This document shows positions 35,001-47,784 of a stretch of 64,000 nucleotides of DNA, piece after piece. How positions within the stretch are numbered: the first letter of the stretch is position 1; each line of letters starts with the position of its first letter. The stretch comes from Paramecium octaurelia (taxonomy: Eukaryota > Ciliophora > Oligohymenophorea > Peniculida > Parameciidae). The stretch spans positions 3,210 to 67,209 of the forward strand of contig CAJJDP010000075.1 in assembly GCA_905182995.1 (NCBI GenBank). Direction: 5' to 3'. Under the pieces are notes generated by a model. That model was given only the letters and a program-made list of their open reading frames with translations, ran no database searches and was not told where the DNA came from. The translations under genes and the position numbers were made by a program.

Positions 35001-38000
35001 GGGATGCAGAAAAATATTCATTCATGAAAGATTTAGAAGGTCATACAAATAATGTGAATTCACTTTCATTTTGTTCAGATTCTTCAATCCTTTATTCAGG
35101 GAGTGATGATTGCAAAATCTTAAGATGGGATTTAAGCAACGCTTAGTAAATTAAAAGTGAAGTAGTAGAAGTTATGGATAATCAAGTTAAAAAAATAAAA
35201 GTTTCTTAAGATTCTAAAAAATTATATATAATAGATTCTGAATAATGTTTCTAAATCCTAGATTTATCAAAAAATGGTTAAACTCAAGATTGTGTTTTTG
35301 AAATTAATCCAGATGATTAACTAGTAAGGTTTGCGTTACATCCTAAAGAACCAAAAGTAGCATTACTCCATAACAACTATTTAGAATTAAGAGACTACGA
35401 AAAAAATTAATCAGTAAAGCTTGAATGCAGTGCAGTCTATAGATGGGAATAGTTCAGCATAATATTTAGTGATGATGGGGAATATTTTGGAATGTTTTCT
35501 TAAAATGAAGTTATTGTTTGGAATCTAAAATAAAATGTAGAATAACCTGAAAAATAATTAGTTTTCTAATACGTTATCATTCTAAATTCCCTTTAATTTT
35601 CCTAAGATAATGAACTGATCATTTGCGGATAGAATTTTATGTTTAGGAGTATAAAAGATTAATTCATAGGAAAGTAGAAATGCACTGAAGCTTAAATCTC
35701 TCCTAAAGGTGATAAAGCTGCTATTGCTTATGAAAATACACTTAGTTTAATAAATATCAATAATTAAGAATTGCTTTGTTAAAGAAATTTTAGCGATCTT
35801 CAACCTGGCAATATGCTTTTTTCAAAAGATGGTTCCAAATTGTCATTATTTTTAAACACTGAGGGTGTTAAGAAACAATTTATGATTTTGGATGTCTATA
35901 ATAAGCTCACGAATATTTGTTTTATACCATTTTGGGACATATATTGGATTAGTTATGTATTATCAAATGATTTTGAAACCCTTTATGTTTCATATAACAA
36001 TTCATCAAAATTTCCTTACTATAATTTTAGCTCTTATTAGTTGATCGCAAACATCATTAAGATAGACACTAAAAAAATACATAAAGAGATAGAAAATAAG
36101 AAATACTCTATAAGTAGCTAGAAGTTTTGTGCTTAAACTTAAAAAGGAGTCATTGCTTACACTACAGAAGACAATAAAATGATTCAAATATATGATTTGG
36201 ATAAAAATTTAGAAATATAAAATCCTACATTATGTTCAGAAAAAAAAATCAAAGATTTTCTATTTTCACCAACTTAAAATGAATTAGCAATTATGTTTGA
36301 AGATGAATTATAATTTTGGAATTTAGATTCCAAGTCTTTTAAAGTTTAAAATAATGTTAATTTAATGGGTTAAGATGTAAAATCTATCAATTATTCTCCA
36401 GATGGCTCATTAATAGTATTAATATTAGAAAATTAGTTTTAAATTTATAAGGTTAAAAGTGAAGAACCGCCAAAGATATTTTAATGCGAAGGAAATACGA
36501 ATGTATCAATTTCATTAGAGAATGACATAATTGGCTACTATTAAAATGAATATTACAAAAAAAATGTAATTTTAATAAATACAAAAAACAAATCTGAATA
36601 AAAGATTTTAGAAGGCCATAAAGAAAGCATAATTGAATTACGATTTACTCGTGATTAAAAGTCCTTAATAACTGCGAGTCAAACAGAACTTATATAATGG
36701 GATCTATCTACATTTAAGATCAAAGATTAAAAACAATTCTTTATGAAGGGAATTAATTTATAACTTTCATATCATAATGAATTAATTGCTTTATTTTCAG
36801 ATCATGTTGTAGAATTGTGGAAGTATTCATAGGACCAATTGATATTTATTGCCTCTTAATTTTTTGACTTTTTTATTGGTTCATTAAGCTTTCTATATGA
36901 TGGTTATCATATCTTGATTTAAATATAAAATTAGGAATTTTTGTTATATAGTTTGGATACTTTTTAATTTTAATAAATATATTCAAAAAGTTTTAAGATA
37001 GGTACGATATCCACTAATAATTTAATCGCCTTAGTTGATAGTAATTATCATAATCTTTCATTATATTAAAGTAATTTAGAAAAGCCTGAACTTGAAATAA
37101 GAATGTAAGGAAATATTATAAGTTATTTGAAATTTTTGGAGAATAAAAAGAATTTAATATTATTTCAAGAGAGTTAAAATATTTATATCTATGATTATAA
37201 CAAAGAAGAAGAAGTATATCAATTTAAATTATTTCTATATTATGATACGCCATAATTATAACTATAAGGTGATTTATTAATATCAGGCAATGGCAAACAC
37301 ATTACATTTGTTAGTTTAAGTGATTTGAGTAAAATAGAGATATGTGGATATCACAATGACATTGATTCGTTTTCTATTTAACATAACTAAGAATTTGGTT
37401 TAGGAATAAAAAATGAACAATTGATTTTAATAAAAGACTTATTCAATGTTTAATTTGCATTACCTATAAATTCAAATGATAACATTAGAAAAGGATTTGT
37501 GTCTAGCTAAAATAACATCTATATTGTTCAAGAAAAATAAATCTAGGTTTAATGGATGAATACAAAATAAATACATGAGTTTAAGGAAGATATCAGAGCT
37601 GCAGCTTATTGCAATGAAACTGACTAGATAGCAATCTGTACATAATCGCAACTTATTTTACTTTAATTTTAAAAAAATAGTATAAATATTGTCAGCAAAT
37701 TTGATTTATAAATGGAAATCTATGAATGCAAATTGACTGTTACAAGTGATGGGTCAGGATTGACTTTAAATAAAAATTTAATGATATAATTATTTTCCAT
37801 TACAAAAAATTAAAAAATCATTTGCAGAGGAATGTATGATAAGGTATTTGTAATAAAGGGTTCTTTAGAATATAGTAGATAATTAAGATTTGCATAACTA
37901 TTTTACAAACATGGTACTTCTAATAGTTAATAACACCTCGCTATCCTGGATTAAGATGTAAATTTATTCAGAATTCTAAATTTCAAAAGCTTAAAATAAA

Positions 38001-41000
38001 TTGTATAGATTAATTTTAGATTATCATATAAACAATTACACTTTTAATTAAGTCCAGAGGAAGATACAATATTCTTTGTTTTGGATGATAAAGTGGTATA
38101 TTCTCTGGACATGAACAGTTTTGGTACATAAAAGGTAATGAGATCTTACTAAAATCTTAATTTAAGTGTTATTGAAAAGGATTTTTTTGTGTATGTAGAA
38201 TCTGATAAAATCGCATAATATTAAGTTTCAACAAAATCTTCTACTGAAATTACAACAATTGAAGATATAACTTATTTTAATTATTTACCGTAATAATAGT
38301 TGCTATCAATTAGTACAAAGAATAATAATATAATATTTTGGGATATCAAGGCTAAAAAGAATGTTGGAACTCTAAAGGGACATCAAGATACAATCACATG
38401 CTTGACAGTTTCACCAACTGATGGAATTCTCGCCTCTGCGAGTAAGGATAGATTAATAAAACTTTGGGCTATTAAGTAGAATGAATCCTTTGAGATTCAA
38501 CAAGCTCATTCAAATTCATTAACTTCTATTGCTTATTCTTAAGATGGTTAATTACTTGCTTCTGCATCTGATACACCAATATTTCTTTGGGATGTTGTTG
38601 ATAAAAAATTGATTACTCAACTAAAAAAACATGAAACTTAGGTTTAATGTTTGGAATTCTCCCATTGTTCTAAATATTTAGTGTCAGGAGATAAAGATGG
38701 AGTAATAATATTTTGGAATATTGAAATTCCTTAAGTAGCTAAGTTTGTTTATATCATAGATGAATATAAATGTCCTATCCATTCCATAAACATCTCTAAG
38801 TAAGAATAAAAATTATTAGTGATTTATAATTAAAATATACTTATAAAGTGGAATTTTGAATAAATTGAAAAATAACAAAAAGAGAGAGCCTTATGTATTA
38901 ATACAGATTCAAACCTATTCAGTTTTATTTAGAGCGATTAAATTATCTATTAAAAAGGAGACCAATTGAAAATTCTAAATTTCGAAACATAAGAAGAAGA
39001 CAAATTTGAGTTCAATCTAGAATCAGAAATTAAGTAAATATCATGTTCTGAAGATGGTAATCTAATACTATGTTTAAAAAACAGCTCTGACAGTTTGATA
39101 TGTTTTTAAAAAAACAATGAAAATCTTTGGTCTTAAAAGTCTATTAGTATAGAGAAAACAGATTATATTTCACTTTCTCCAGATAAAAAATTTTTATTTT
39201 CAACAAAATCAACGATTGATTAAATGTCATGGCTAGAGTATGGCGAAAGATGGATATTTAAAAACAAAATTTACGACTTTTAAAAACTATTTAAGGAGGA
39301 GAAAAAAATACTGTGCGAACTTCAAAAAATTTTTAATAATATTTCGTCATGTAGAATTTTTATGTCATATGATTTAACTCTAATTGCTGTAGTTATAAAT
39401 GACAGAGATATTAAGCTCTTTGATATTAATAATTAATAAAATATCAAAGAATTCAAAACTAACAACCCTATTTATATTTAAATATCTAGAGATTTAAAAT
39501 ATTTGGCTTGTTTAGATCCAGTTGATGAAAATAAATTTGGCAAACTCATTATAGTATGGGATATAAATGATCCATCAAAAAGGAGACAACTATTAATGAA
39601 TGAATGTTTGATCAAAATTTATATCTTTTCTTCAAAAAATTCTAATAAGATCTATGCCCTATACCAAGATCGAACTGTTAGAGAATGGGATATTACAACA
39701 GAATAGTCTTCCATAATAGTTACACTATCTGAAAGTTTTGATATCAACAATAGGTTTGTATTTTCCTAAAACCTTAAATTCTTGGCCTGTTTTAATTAAA
39801 CGAGTTTATTTATATGGGATTTTCAAAATAAAGAGCAATCCATTTAGGATTGTGAAAAAAATATTGAGAATATTTATTATTCTTAAAATGAAGATATTTT
39901 TGCTGTTGCTATGGAGGTCTAAGAATTACGTATACCTCCAATACGTTATATAGATGTCATATTATTGAAAGGCGAAGACAAATTTACAATAACATTGGAT
40001 TCAAGTTATGTATATGAGGATAAAGTATCATACATTTGGTTCTCACATGATGATTAACATTTAGTTATTTGTCTGAATATTTTTATCTCCCTTTATTAAA
40101 TAAAATAAAATTTAGAATGTAAACGTTTGGGTTTTTGGACTATAAATCAAGAAATAGATAGGATGTTTTTTAATCCAAAAAATATGAATGTATTAATGTA
40201 ATAAACTTCTAAAAATGATATTGCTCTCATTATTTTAGACCCTACAATTATTAGGGAAGATAGTTTTGGAGGTTAAAGTAATAGAGAATATATATGTTGT
40301 TATTCACCTGATAGCAGATATTTAGCTAATTTTTCCCCTCATTTAAAAATATATGATTTATGCAATCTTTAAAATTAGGTAATGAAAGATACTTAGGATA
40401 AATATTATGGTGGATGGATTTAATTTTAATCAAAAGATGTGTTAGTTTTATCCTCTCAAGAATAATTGTAAATTTTAGGTATTAATATGGATAAAGAAAT
40501 ACCAATTCAAATAATTAACAATTATAATTTCGAATATCCTATAGATTCATTTACATGCACTAAAAATCATATTTTAATATAATTTAATTTAGATATCGAT
40601 GCAAAAAGAGTGTGTTTATCTGAATTTGGGAATTTTCAAAAAAATTTATTCAAAGCAATTTATAACACTAGGGCACAACCCATTTTGTCACAAAAGTCTT
40701 AGTACTTTTGTTTATGCAATTATAATAAAATATAAATTCTAAACATATAACACTTATAATAAGAAATATGTTTTGAGGGAAAAAGAAAGTCAAGAGTACC
40801 TGAGATATTCTACTTATCTGATGAGAACCTGATTATATTATGTGATTGGAATTAAATTTAAATATTAAATTCTGTAAGTTTTAGAATTATTAGATCAATA
40901 GAAATCAAAAATTATCTAGATTAAATTGAATTTTCTAAGATTTCAAAATACTGGGTTTAGAGCTATTTTCATTCTTTTAATGTACTCACTTTTGATTATA

Positions 41001-41464
41001 ATTAATTTAATCTCTCACACTTTTGGACTGAAGATTTAAAAGATGACGTCCTCAACTATATTACTTTATCACCAAAGGGTGATTTACTTTTAACAGGGCA
41101 GAATAATTCCAAAGAAATCACAAATTCAATTACCCTATGGAAAATAGAGCAGCGTCAAAAACTCTGCACTAGTAATAAAATAAACGATCGAATAAAAATT
41201 CTTAAATTTTGTCCAGATGGAGGTACTTTTGCGGCTGGCCTTGTAGATGGATCTATTAATTTATACTCAATTGATATATCGAAGACGAATTTCTTTAAAA
41301 AATAAAAATAATAATCCAATCAGAAATGTTAAATAATTTGTGTCAAATCCTTTTCAAAATAATCTTTTTTGACTGCAGAATTTTCCATTTTATAATAATC
41401 ATAAATAGAATCAGAAAATAAGTCCATTGTAGAATTGTTTAACTAAAAAGGAGGACAAAAATGA
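29060..41464 (+). CDS. giant intronless NACHT NTPase with WD40-type beta-propeller region (NLR-like)
   Basis: One frame of 4,134 codons without a TGA, start ATG 29060 (MLRGGGCGSSKSKK), stop 41462-41464. Residues 1 to ~1240 are helical and Gln/Asn-rich with coiled-coil stretches. The NACHT domain follows: Walker A GNAGSGKSKAAR at residue 1258, Walker B FIILILDSYDEM (first Asp ~1338), then VIITTRKEIL. A winged-helix-like end FSFTHKSIQEFFVAKYI is at ~1781. A short pentapeptide-like stretch (NLANTDISGLSLFDCDLSNS) is at ~1895-1930. WD40-type repeats begin at ~1950 (HLQGHKNEILEVQFSPDGK) and continue to ~4080. Some are canonical (GHQDTITCLTVSPTDG at 3107, IKLWAI) and most are degenerate. The layout is that of NACHT-WD40 STAND ATPases, which act as ligand-triggered switches; ligand and output are unknown. 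Confidence 0.92.
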
Positions 41465-41782
41465 AAATATACATAATAATTACAGTATTAATTTATTTTT
41501 CATTTAATTAAATGATGAAAATAATATTTATTTGGTTTGTTTAGACTATCTTAATAAAGAATTATGGTTTTCGATTACTGTTTTTAAATCAAGAATTTTT
41601 AATATTATAACTAGAATCTAATTTATATAATAGCATGCCTATTAGATATTTATATTATCTTATAAAAAAAGATTGTATTTATAATCTATAAATATATATC
41701 ATAATACTACAGATAATAACCCATCTGATAATTCAAATAGAAATTTATCAATTTCTGTCTAAAAACTTTCTATGCAGCTCTT
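41465..41782. other. intergenic, no gene seen
   Basis: A 318-bp gap between two convergent genes, very AT-rich. No supported feature. Confidence 0.6.
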
Positions 41783-44526
41783 ATCAGATTTAATCTAGTT
41801 AGAATATAAATTGTACCTCCAACAAAACTTCCGTTGAATTAGATTATGTTGAAATATTTGATATTATTATTGCCAAGTTTTAGCCATTTATTAGATAAGA
41901 TAATAAGCCAATGTTTATTGTTTTCGATACATTTTAGGAAATCAAATCAAGATTTAAATTTTATTTAATTGAATATTAAAATACTTAATTTGTGTTATCT
42001 ACAATAACAGTAGCAAATGGTTGTGATAATAGCTTCTTATATAGCTATAAATAATTTCCTTCTAAATAGCACTTGATAATCAAAGAAGTATCGTAAGTTA
42101 TGTATTAAAAGCAATTCTATGATAAATACAAAAAGGTGTTAGGTATGAGGAACTCGAGCATACTAATTCTGTAATTCTACGTTCTGATTGCAAATGATTG
42201 CGAAGATTCATTTTTAATGTCTTGCAATATGATATCAAAAGCAAAATGCATAGAGAGCTTTGGATTTACTTTAACAACGTAAAACAATTATTTTTCTTAA
42301 TAAGATGGCAACTCTTCAATTAATTTATAATTATTTTGGATATAGGAATTCCTATCTAATAATATTTTGATTCCTAAGTTATCTAATTTAAATGGACAGT
42401 TATTGATGACTCTGATTCCTAAACATATACAGGATTTTTATAAATCTAAAGTATGAGAACAGTAGATTTATACAAAATCACTAACTCCAGTAATTAATTT
42501 TGAATTCAATTGCAATTCAGTAAAAATGTTTTTTTAAGGTAATTGCAATGATCTTAAATTCATTATTAGAGTATTTTATTCTGATGAAAATTACTTTTAT
42601 TAAAATATGTTGTAAGCTATTTGATAGGTAGTTAAGTTTTGTAAATTTTGATTGATTGAATCAATTTAATTATTTATTTTTAATTATAATTAATCTTATT
42701 GAAGAGACTCTTTGTACTAAAGTGACTTAACAAAATTTCTATTATATTCTATCAATTATTCAGCTATGTGATCATTTTTCCTTTACAATAGATTGTCATT
42801 GTAATCTGAAAGCAATTCCAAAATCTGTTATTTAATATGATTTTCGGGGGTATGAAAATTGATCGACAAGTAATAGAGGATCTTATAGACATTTTGTAAG
42901 AGATTAAGTTAACAGATTTAAGTCTACACAGGTTAAATCATAAAAGTTCTAAATTCTGCCAAAATATTTATGTAATCTAATTTACAATTCAAACTGCTCT
43001 CATTGAATTTTCTAGTAATTATTAACAAGGTCTAGACTTTCTGGTTGAAACTTATTTAGTTTGTGTTCATTCGATTAATCAGATCATCCAATCTAATTTC
43101 ATCCGATGGAATGACATTGATGCATTCTTCAATCAATAATAAATACATGATAATGGCTTCAATGTTACACCCATCCCAAATAAAAGCATTACAAATTTCC
43201 ATTATTTCCAATAAAATGGATTTATTAGTCTCTTAATGAATAGCTGCAATAATCAAGCAACAGATTAGTTCTTCTGGTTCATCCTTTATTTTTGTTAAAA
43301 ACCAAGTCTAATTGTAGAGTCCTAAGATTGCACTAGTCTTCTTTTAATACAGCAATTCAATTGATTTTTAGATTAAATTGTTAAAGCAATATAGCATGAA
43401 TAACAGTCTCGTCAATTGGTTAGAAATGAGGAAGGATATCTCTAGAATTCTTATTGAAATTGCAATATTTGTGTTTAAATCCATATCTAATTGAAGTATT
43501 TGTAGCAATATTTGGTTCAATTCTTTTTTGTAATTGACTTTCTTGATGTATTTATCGATACAATCAAAAAGTTACCACAATAATTGGCTTGTATTAAAAA
43601 ATTCATATGATTTGCATTGTGAAATAACATTAATAAGGAAGTTGGAAATTTATACAATTATATCTATTTCGAAATTGTATTAAAGAACATCATATAGGCC
43701 AGCTTTGATGATTTTATTATTGAAATCTATTACATTTAACTTATAAATTAGTGTATTTTGGTTTTATTGAACTGTGTTTTATTATTGCAATTGTTTAGGT
43801 GAATCAACCAAGACCAAAGATATTAACAACAACATTTTAGATCTTATGCGAACTTCATAGCTGCAAATTTTTTCGTAAAGCAATTAAAGTCGAAGCTGTA
43901 AATACTATTTAATTTATTGAGAATCATAATTGACTTATGTAAGGTTATTGGGATTCTGCAATTTGCTTTATAGAAATTCTGATAAGCAAATTATGCAATT
44001 AGCTGAGATGTCTCTGTTATTGGAGAAGCAATTTTCAGCTATTCTCAAGTAAATATTAGTTATTGTTTGTTTTGGCATGTCTATTGAATCCACTTCTGTT
44101 TCTTTTGTGAGTAATAATTGCAAAATAGAATTGACCGCGCACAATCTTTCATAATGAAAATCCGGCGACCTATTAAATGTTTAAATTATACTATTCGATT
44201 ATTTAATAGAATGCAGTGTCATAGGATTTTACAATTTGCATAAGATTACTAATGGGTAAGGAATATGCTAATTTGAGGGAGAGTAGTTGAATTTCGTAAT
44301 CTTTATTGCTAAAGTCCTTCTCTAATTCTAAACAAACGAGTTCAGATGAGGGGAAGGTCTTGAGTAATGGATAGCAATTTATTTTAAGTATTCTATGTAG
44401 GGGGTTTTTGTAAATATCGATAATTTTAGCGAAATCTTTTGGATTGGCTGAGGATTCTGAGAGATAACTCTGTATGCTTCTCAAATAATTCAATTGCTTT
44501 TTGACTTCAACTTCAACATTATCCAT
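41783..44526 (-). CDS. adaptin/coatomer-like helical solenoid, possibly TSET TPLATE-like
   Basis: About 905 residues, start MDNVEVEVKKQLNYLRS, one 22-nt intron near codon 110, stop TGA 41783-41785. The N-terminal 550 residues are HEAT-like helices (PLHRILKINCYPLLKTF, SYEVRIRSKMLLLISL). The C-terminal ~250 residues switch to beta-rich sequence resembling an adaptin appendage (CLGIRVINNCPFKLDNLGIK, then FYVVKVNPKLSMHFAFDIIL). A solenoid plus appendage is the plan of large adaptins, beta/gamma-COP and the TSET subunits TPLATE and TSAUCER. The lack of obvious beta-adaptin motifs makes TSET plausible but unproven. It would act as a vesicle coat subunit, consistent with ArfGEF and Rab2 nearby only by chance. 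Confidence 0.5.
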
Positions 44527-44558
44527 TATTAAATTATATATATAAAATAGTTATAATA

Positions 44559-45439
44559 TCAAAATACAATACAGCCACAACCACCTTTTTTGGCAGACGA
44601 TTATTATGTATTTTAACCCTATTATTGCTTGTCATTTTATTATTAATTTTGAACTATAGGACTTAGACGAGCGACAGCTTCTTTGGCTTCAATATTACCA
44701 GCTTATGCTGCTTATTTATACCAGTATAATGCCTATTATAAGTTTAGTTTGGTTCCAGTTCCTTCTTCATAAAGGACAGCTAGATTGTACTAAGCATTTT
44801 CAAAGCCCCCTTTGGCTGCCTAGAGGTACCAATCAAATGCTTCAGTTGGATTGCTTTGCAATAATACTGTAGCCAGGTTGGTCATGGCACACAAATCTCC
44901 TTTATCAGCTGCCATTCGATAGTATTTCTTGGCCTCTTCGATTTGAATATGAGTTCCAATACCAGATCTATAGATGTTACCAAGGTTGTTCATTGCTGAT
45001 ACTGATCCCTTGAATTTATAAAAATAGAAGAAGTACTAGTTTAGCAGCTCTTTCAAACCAAGATGTACTCTTTTCAAAATCTTGTTCTACTCCTTGTCCA
45101 AACAAATGCATCAAGCCTAGTTAGAACATTCCTTATTCATTCTATAATTCAGCAGCTTTGCTAAAGTATTTATGAGCAATTTTATAATCAGGAGCCACGA
45201 CTCTACCTAAATAATAGATGGATGCTAGATTGTATGCTGCTTATGCATGTTTGGTAGCAGCTAGTTGATACCTAAAGAGGATATGATTGAAAATACCATT
45301 GGATACATTCTTAGATATTTTATTAGGCTCCTTTTCCATCTTCATACATTAAACCTACTCTAAATTGTGCATCAATGTCGCCATCCTAAGCTAGTTTAAG
45401 ATAATGCTGCATTTCATCATAATCTGTTGTCTATTGCAT
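44559..45439 (-). CDS. Sel1-like repeat protein with C-terminal CAAX box
   Basis: Sel1-type TPR-like repeats fill the protein: AQDGDIDAQFRVGLMYEDGK, AAYNLASIYYLGRVVAP, GMFQLGLMHLFGQGVEQD, AMNNLGNIYRSGIGT, AMTNLATVLLQ and AQYNLAVLYEEGTGTK. Two introns (25 nt TAG; 28 nt AAG) lie between repeats. After a Gln-rich linker the protein ends KKGGCGCIVF. The last four residues, CIVF, form a CAAX prenylation signal with a second cysteine two residues before. Sel1 proteins are adaptors for signalling or ER-degradation complexes; a prenyl anchor implies membrane attachment. Start ATG 45437-45439, stop TGA 44559-44561. About 275 residues. Confidence 0.85.
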
Positions 45440-45552
45440 TGGATTATAAAAATTAAAATAAGAAATGTACTAAAATCATATTTCAATTTTTTATTAAAAA
45501 AGCTTTTCAAATACACTGGAAGGACCCTAAGTATCAACGAATTAATTTAACC

Positions 45553-46953
45553 TCAATTTATTTCTAAATAATGTTGAAAGATCAAATACCTATTATATTC
45601 TCTCACATCTAGGGCACCACGCATTCCCATCAGATAACTCTGCAAACCCCAGAGTTCTCTGTCATCTTTATTATCGTAGAAAGGAACAATTGGAATCCCA
45701 TTGTCCAATTGCCAAGCATAACTGTAAGATGCATTATCAACTAAAACAATTTGACTTAGCGGTCGATCAAATATTCTCAAATCTTTGGTATACATTCCAC
45801 CTGTAGTCATGATGCAATTGTCTCTAAAAAACCTATGCTAGATCAGTTTATTTTCAGGATCTAAATAATCCAGAACTTATTTAGCATAGCATTGATGTGA
45901 GGCTGTAAAAACAATGATTTCAAAATCATCAACTAAAGATTATAGCAATTCTATAGCTCCTGGTCGAATATTGACACCTGCCTTGACAATCTCATGGGAA
46001 TTCACTCTGATATTCAAAACGATATCTGATTTCTATTGTATTGATTCATTGCAATGAACTAATGTTTCATCTAAATCAAAAATCACAGTAATTTTGTCTG
46101 AAAAAATATACAAATTGTATTTACCTTTGTATTTATCTTTTTGTTTCATTTTGACTGCTTTCTTTTTGAAATCATTTGGGTCGGTTGGTCTCAGATGGGA
46201 TGCCACATAGATCCCTTAATATGTTTAAAAGAAATGGTCTCTGTAGAGAGTACTAAAGTAATCGTCTTAAAGTGGCCGAGTGAAAACTTACTTGATTTTT
46301 CCTAAGTAATACTGAAATTAGGCATTTTCCTTATTAAATTTAATGCTTTCAAAATATTTTAATTCTCGATTCGATATTGATTAAGATTGCTATAATGATA
46401 TTTAACGAGAGTGAACTGGAGTTATCTATTGGGAATGTGCCTTCTGGGGTTTCTGCAACATTCCATTATACATCTTTTTGTAGTTATGATCCTTGGATGC
46501 AATTGATTGTTGTCTACTATGCTAGAGCGAGGTTGTAGAATTAACTTTAGATGTCAGAGGTCTAAAATCGATGGAGGATTGCTTGGATGGTTTGAACATA
46601 TTCAATTCCACACTTGGAGTTACTTTGGTGACAAGCTCATTAAGTAACACAGATTATTGACTATTTGAATAATTACGAATGGGCATATCGTATTTCGATA
46701 GGAGTATCTGATTTTAATGTTACATTGTGGTTGCTAGATCTGGGATTTTCAACTGTGCCTTTTTTTGAAGACTCTCTTGACTAAACTTTTTTTTGAGGAA
46801 TTCTCTGCCAAAAATATTGGCATTTGAGTTAGACTTGGAATTGGTAGTTCGAACTGAATTGATGATGTCCAGTTTCTGGGTTTTAAGATTTTGAGTAGTC
46901 CTCTAGAATAAATCTATTGAATTATTAGTTTCAATTTGAGGCCTGGGTTTCAT
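45553..46953 (-). CDS. FCP1/NIF-family (SCP-like) phosphatase
   Basis: The N-terminal ~240 residues are Ser/Gln-rich and probably disordered (MKPRPQIETNNSIDLFQ). The catalytic domain contains IFDLDETLVHCNE, where the first Asp of DLDET forms the phospho-aspartate. It continues with NIRPGAIELL, EIIVFTASHQCYAKQVLDYL, HRFFRDNCI, YTKDLRIFDRPLSQIVLVDN and the closing NGIPIVPFYDNKDDREL. This is the haloacid-dehalogenase fold of SCP/Dullard/CTD phosphatases, which dephosphorylate the RNA polymerase II CTD or other Ser/Thr substrates. At least two short introns (26 nt AAG near 46,290; 27 nt CAG near 46,110) are needed. Start ATG 46951-46953, 13 bp from Rab2. Stop TGA 45553-45555. Confidence 0.9.
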
Positions 46954-46966
46954 AATTTAATTTATT
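46954..46966. promoter_or_regulatory. 13-bp divergent intergenic region (phosphatase / Rab2)
   Basis: Only 13 bases lie between two divergent ATGs, unless the phosphatase uses a later Met. There is no room for separate promoters or 5' UTRs outside the reading frames. Confidence 0.6.
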
Positions 46967-47708
<742 letters not shown>

Positions 47709-47784
47709 ACCAGATATTGAATTACATATCTATAAATATTATAATAGATTTTTATATTCAATAATATATAGAATATATATATTA

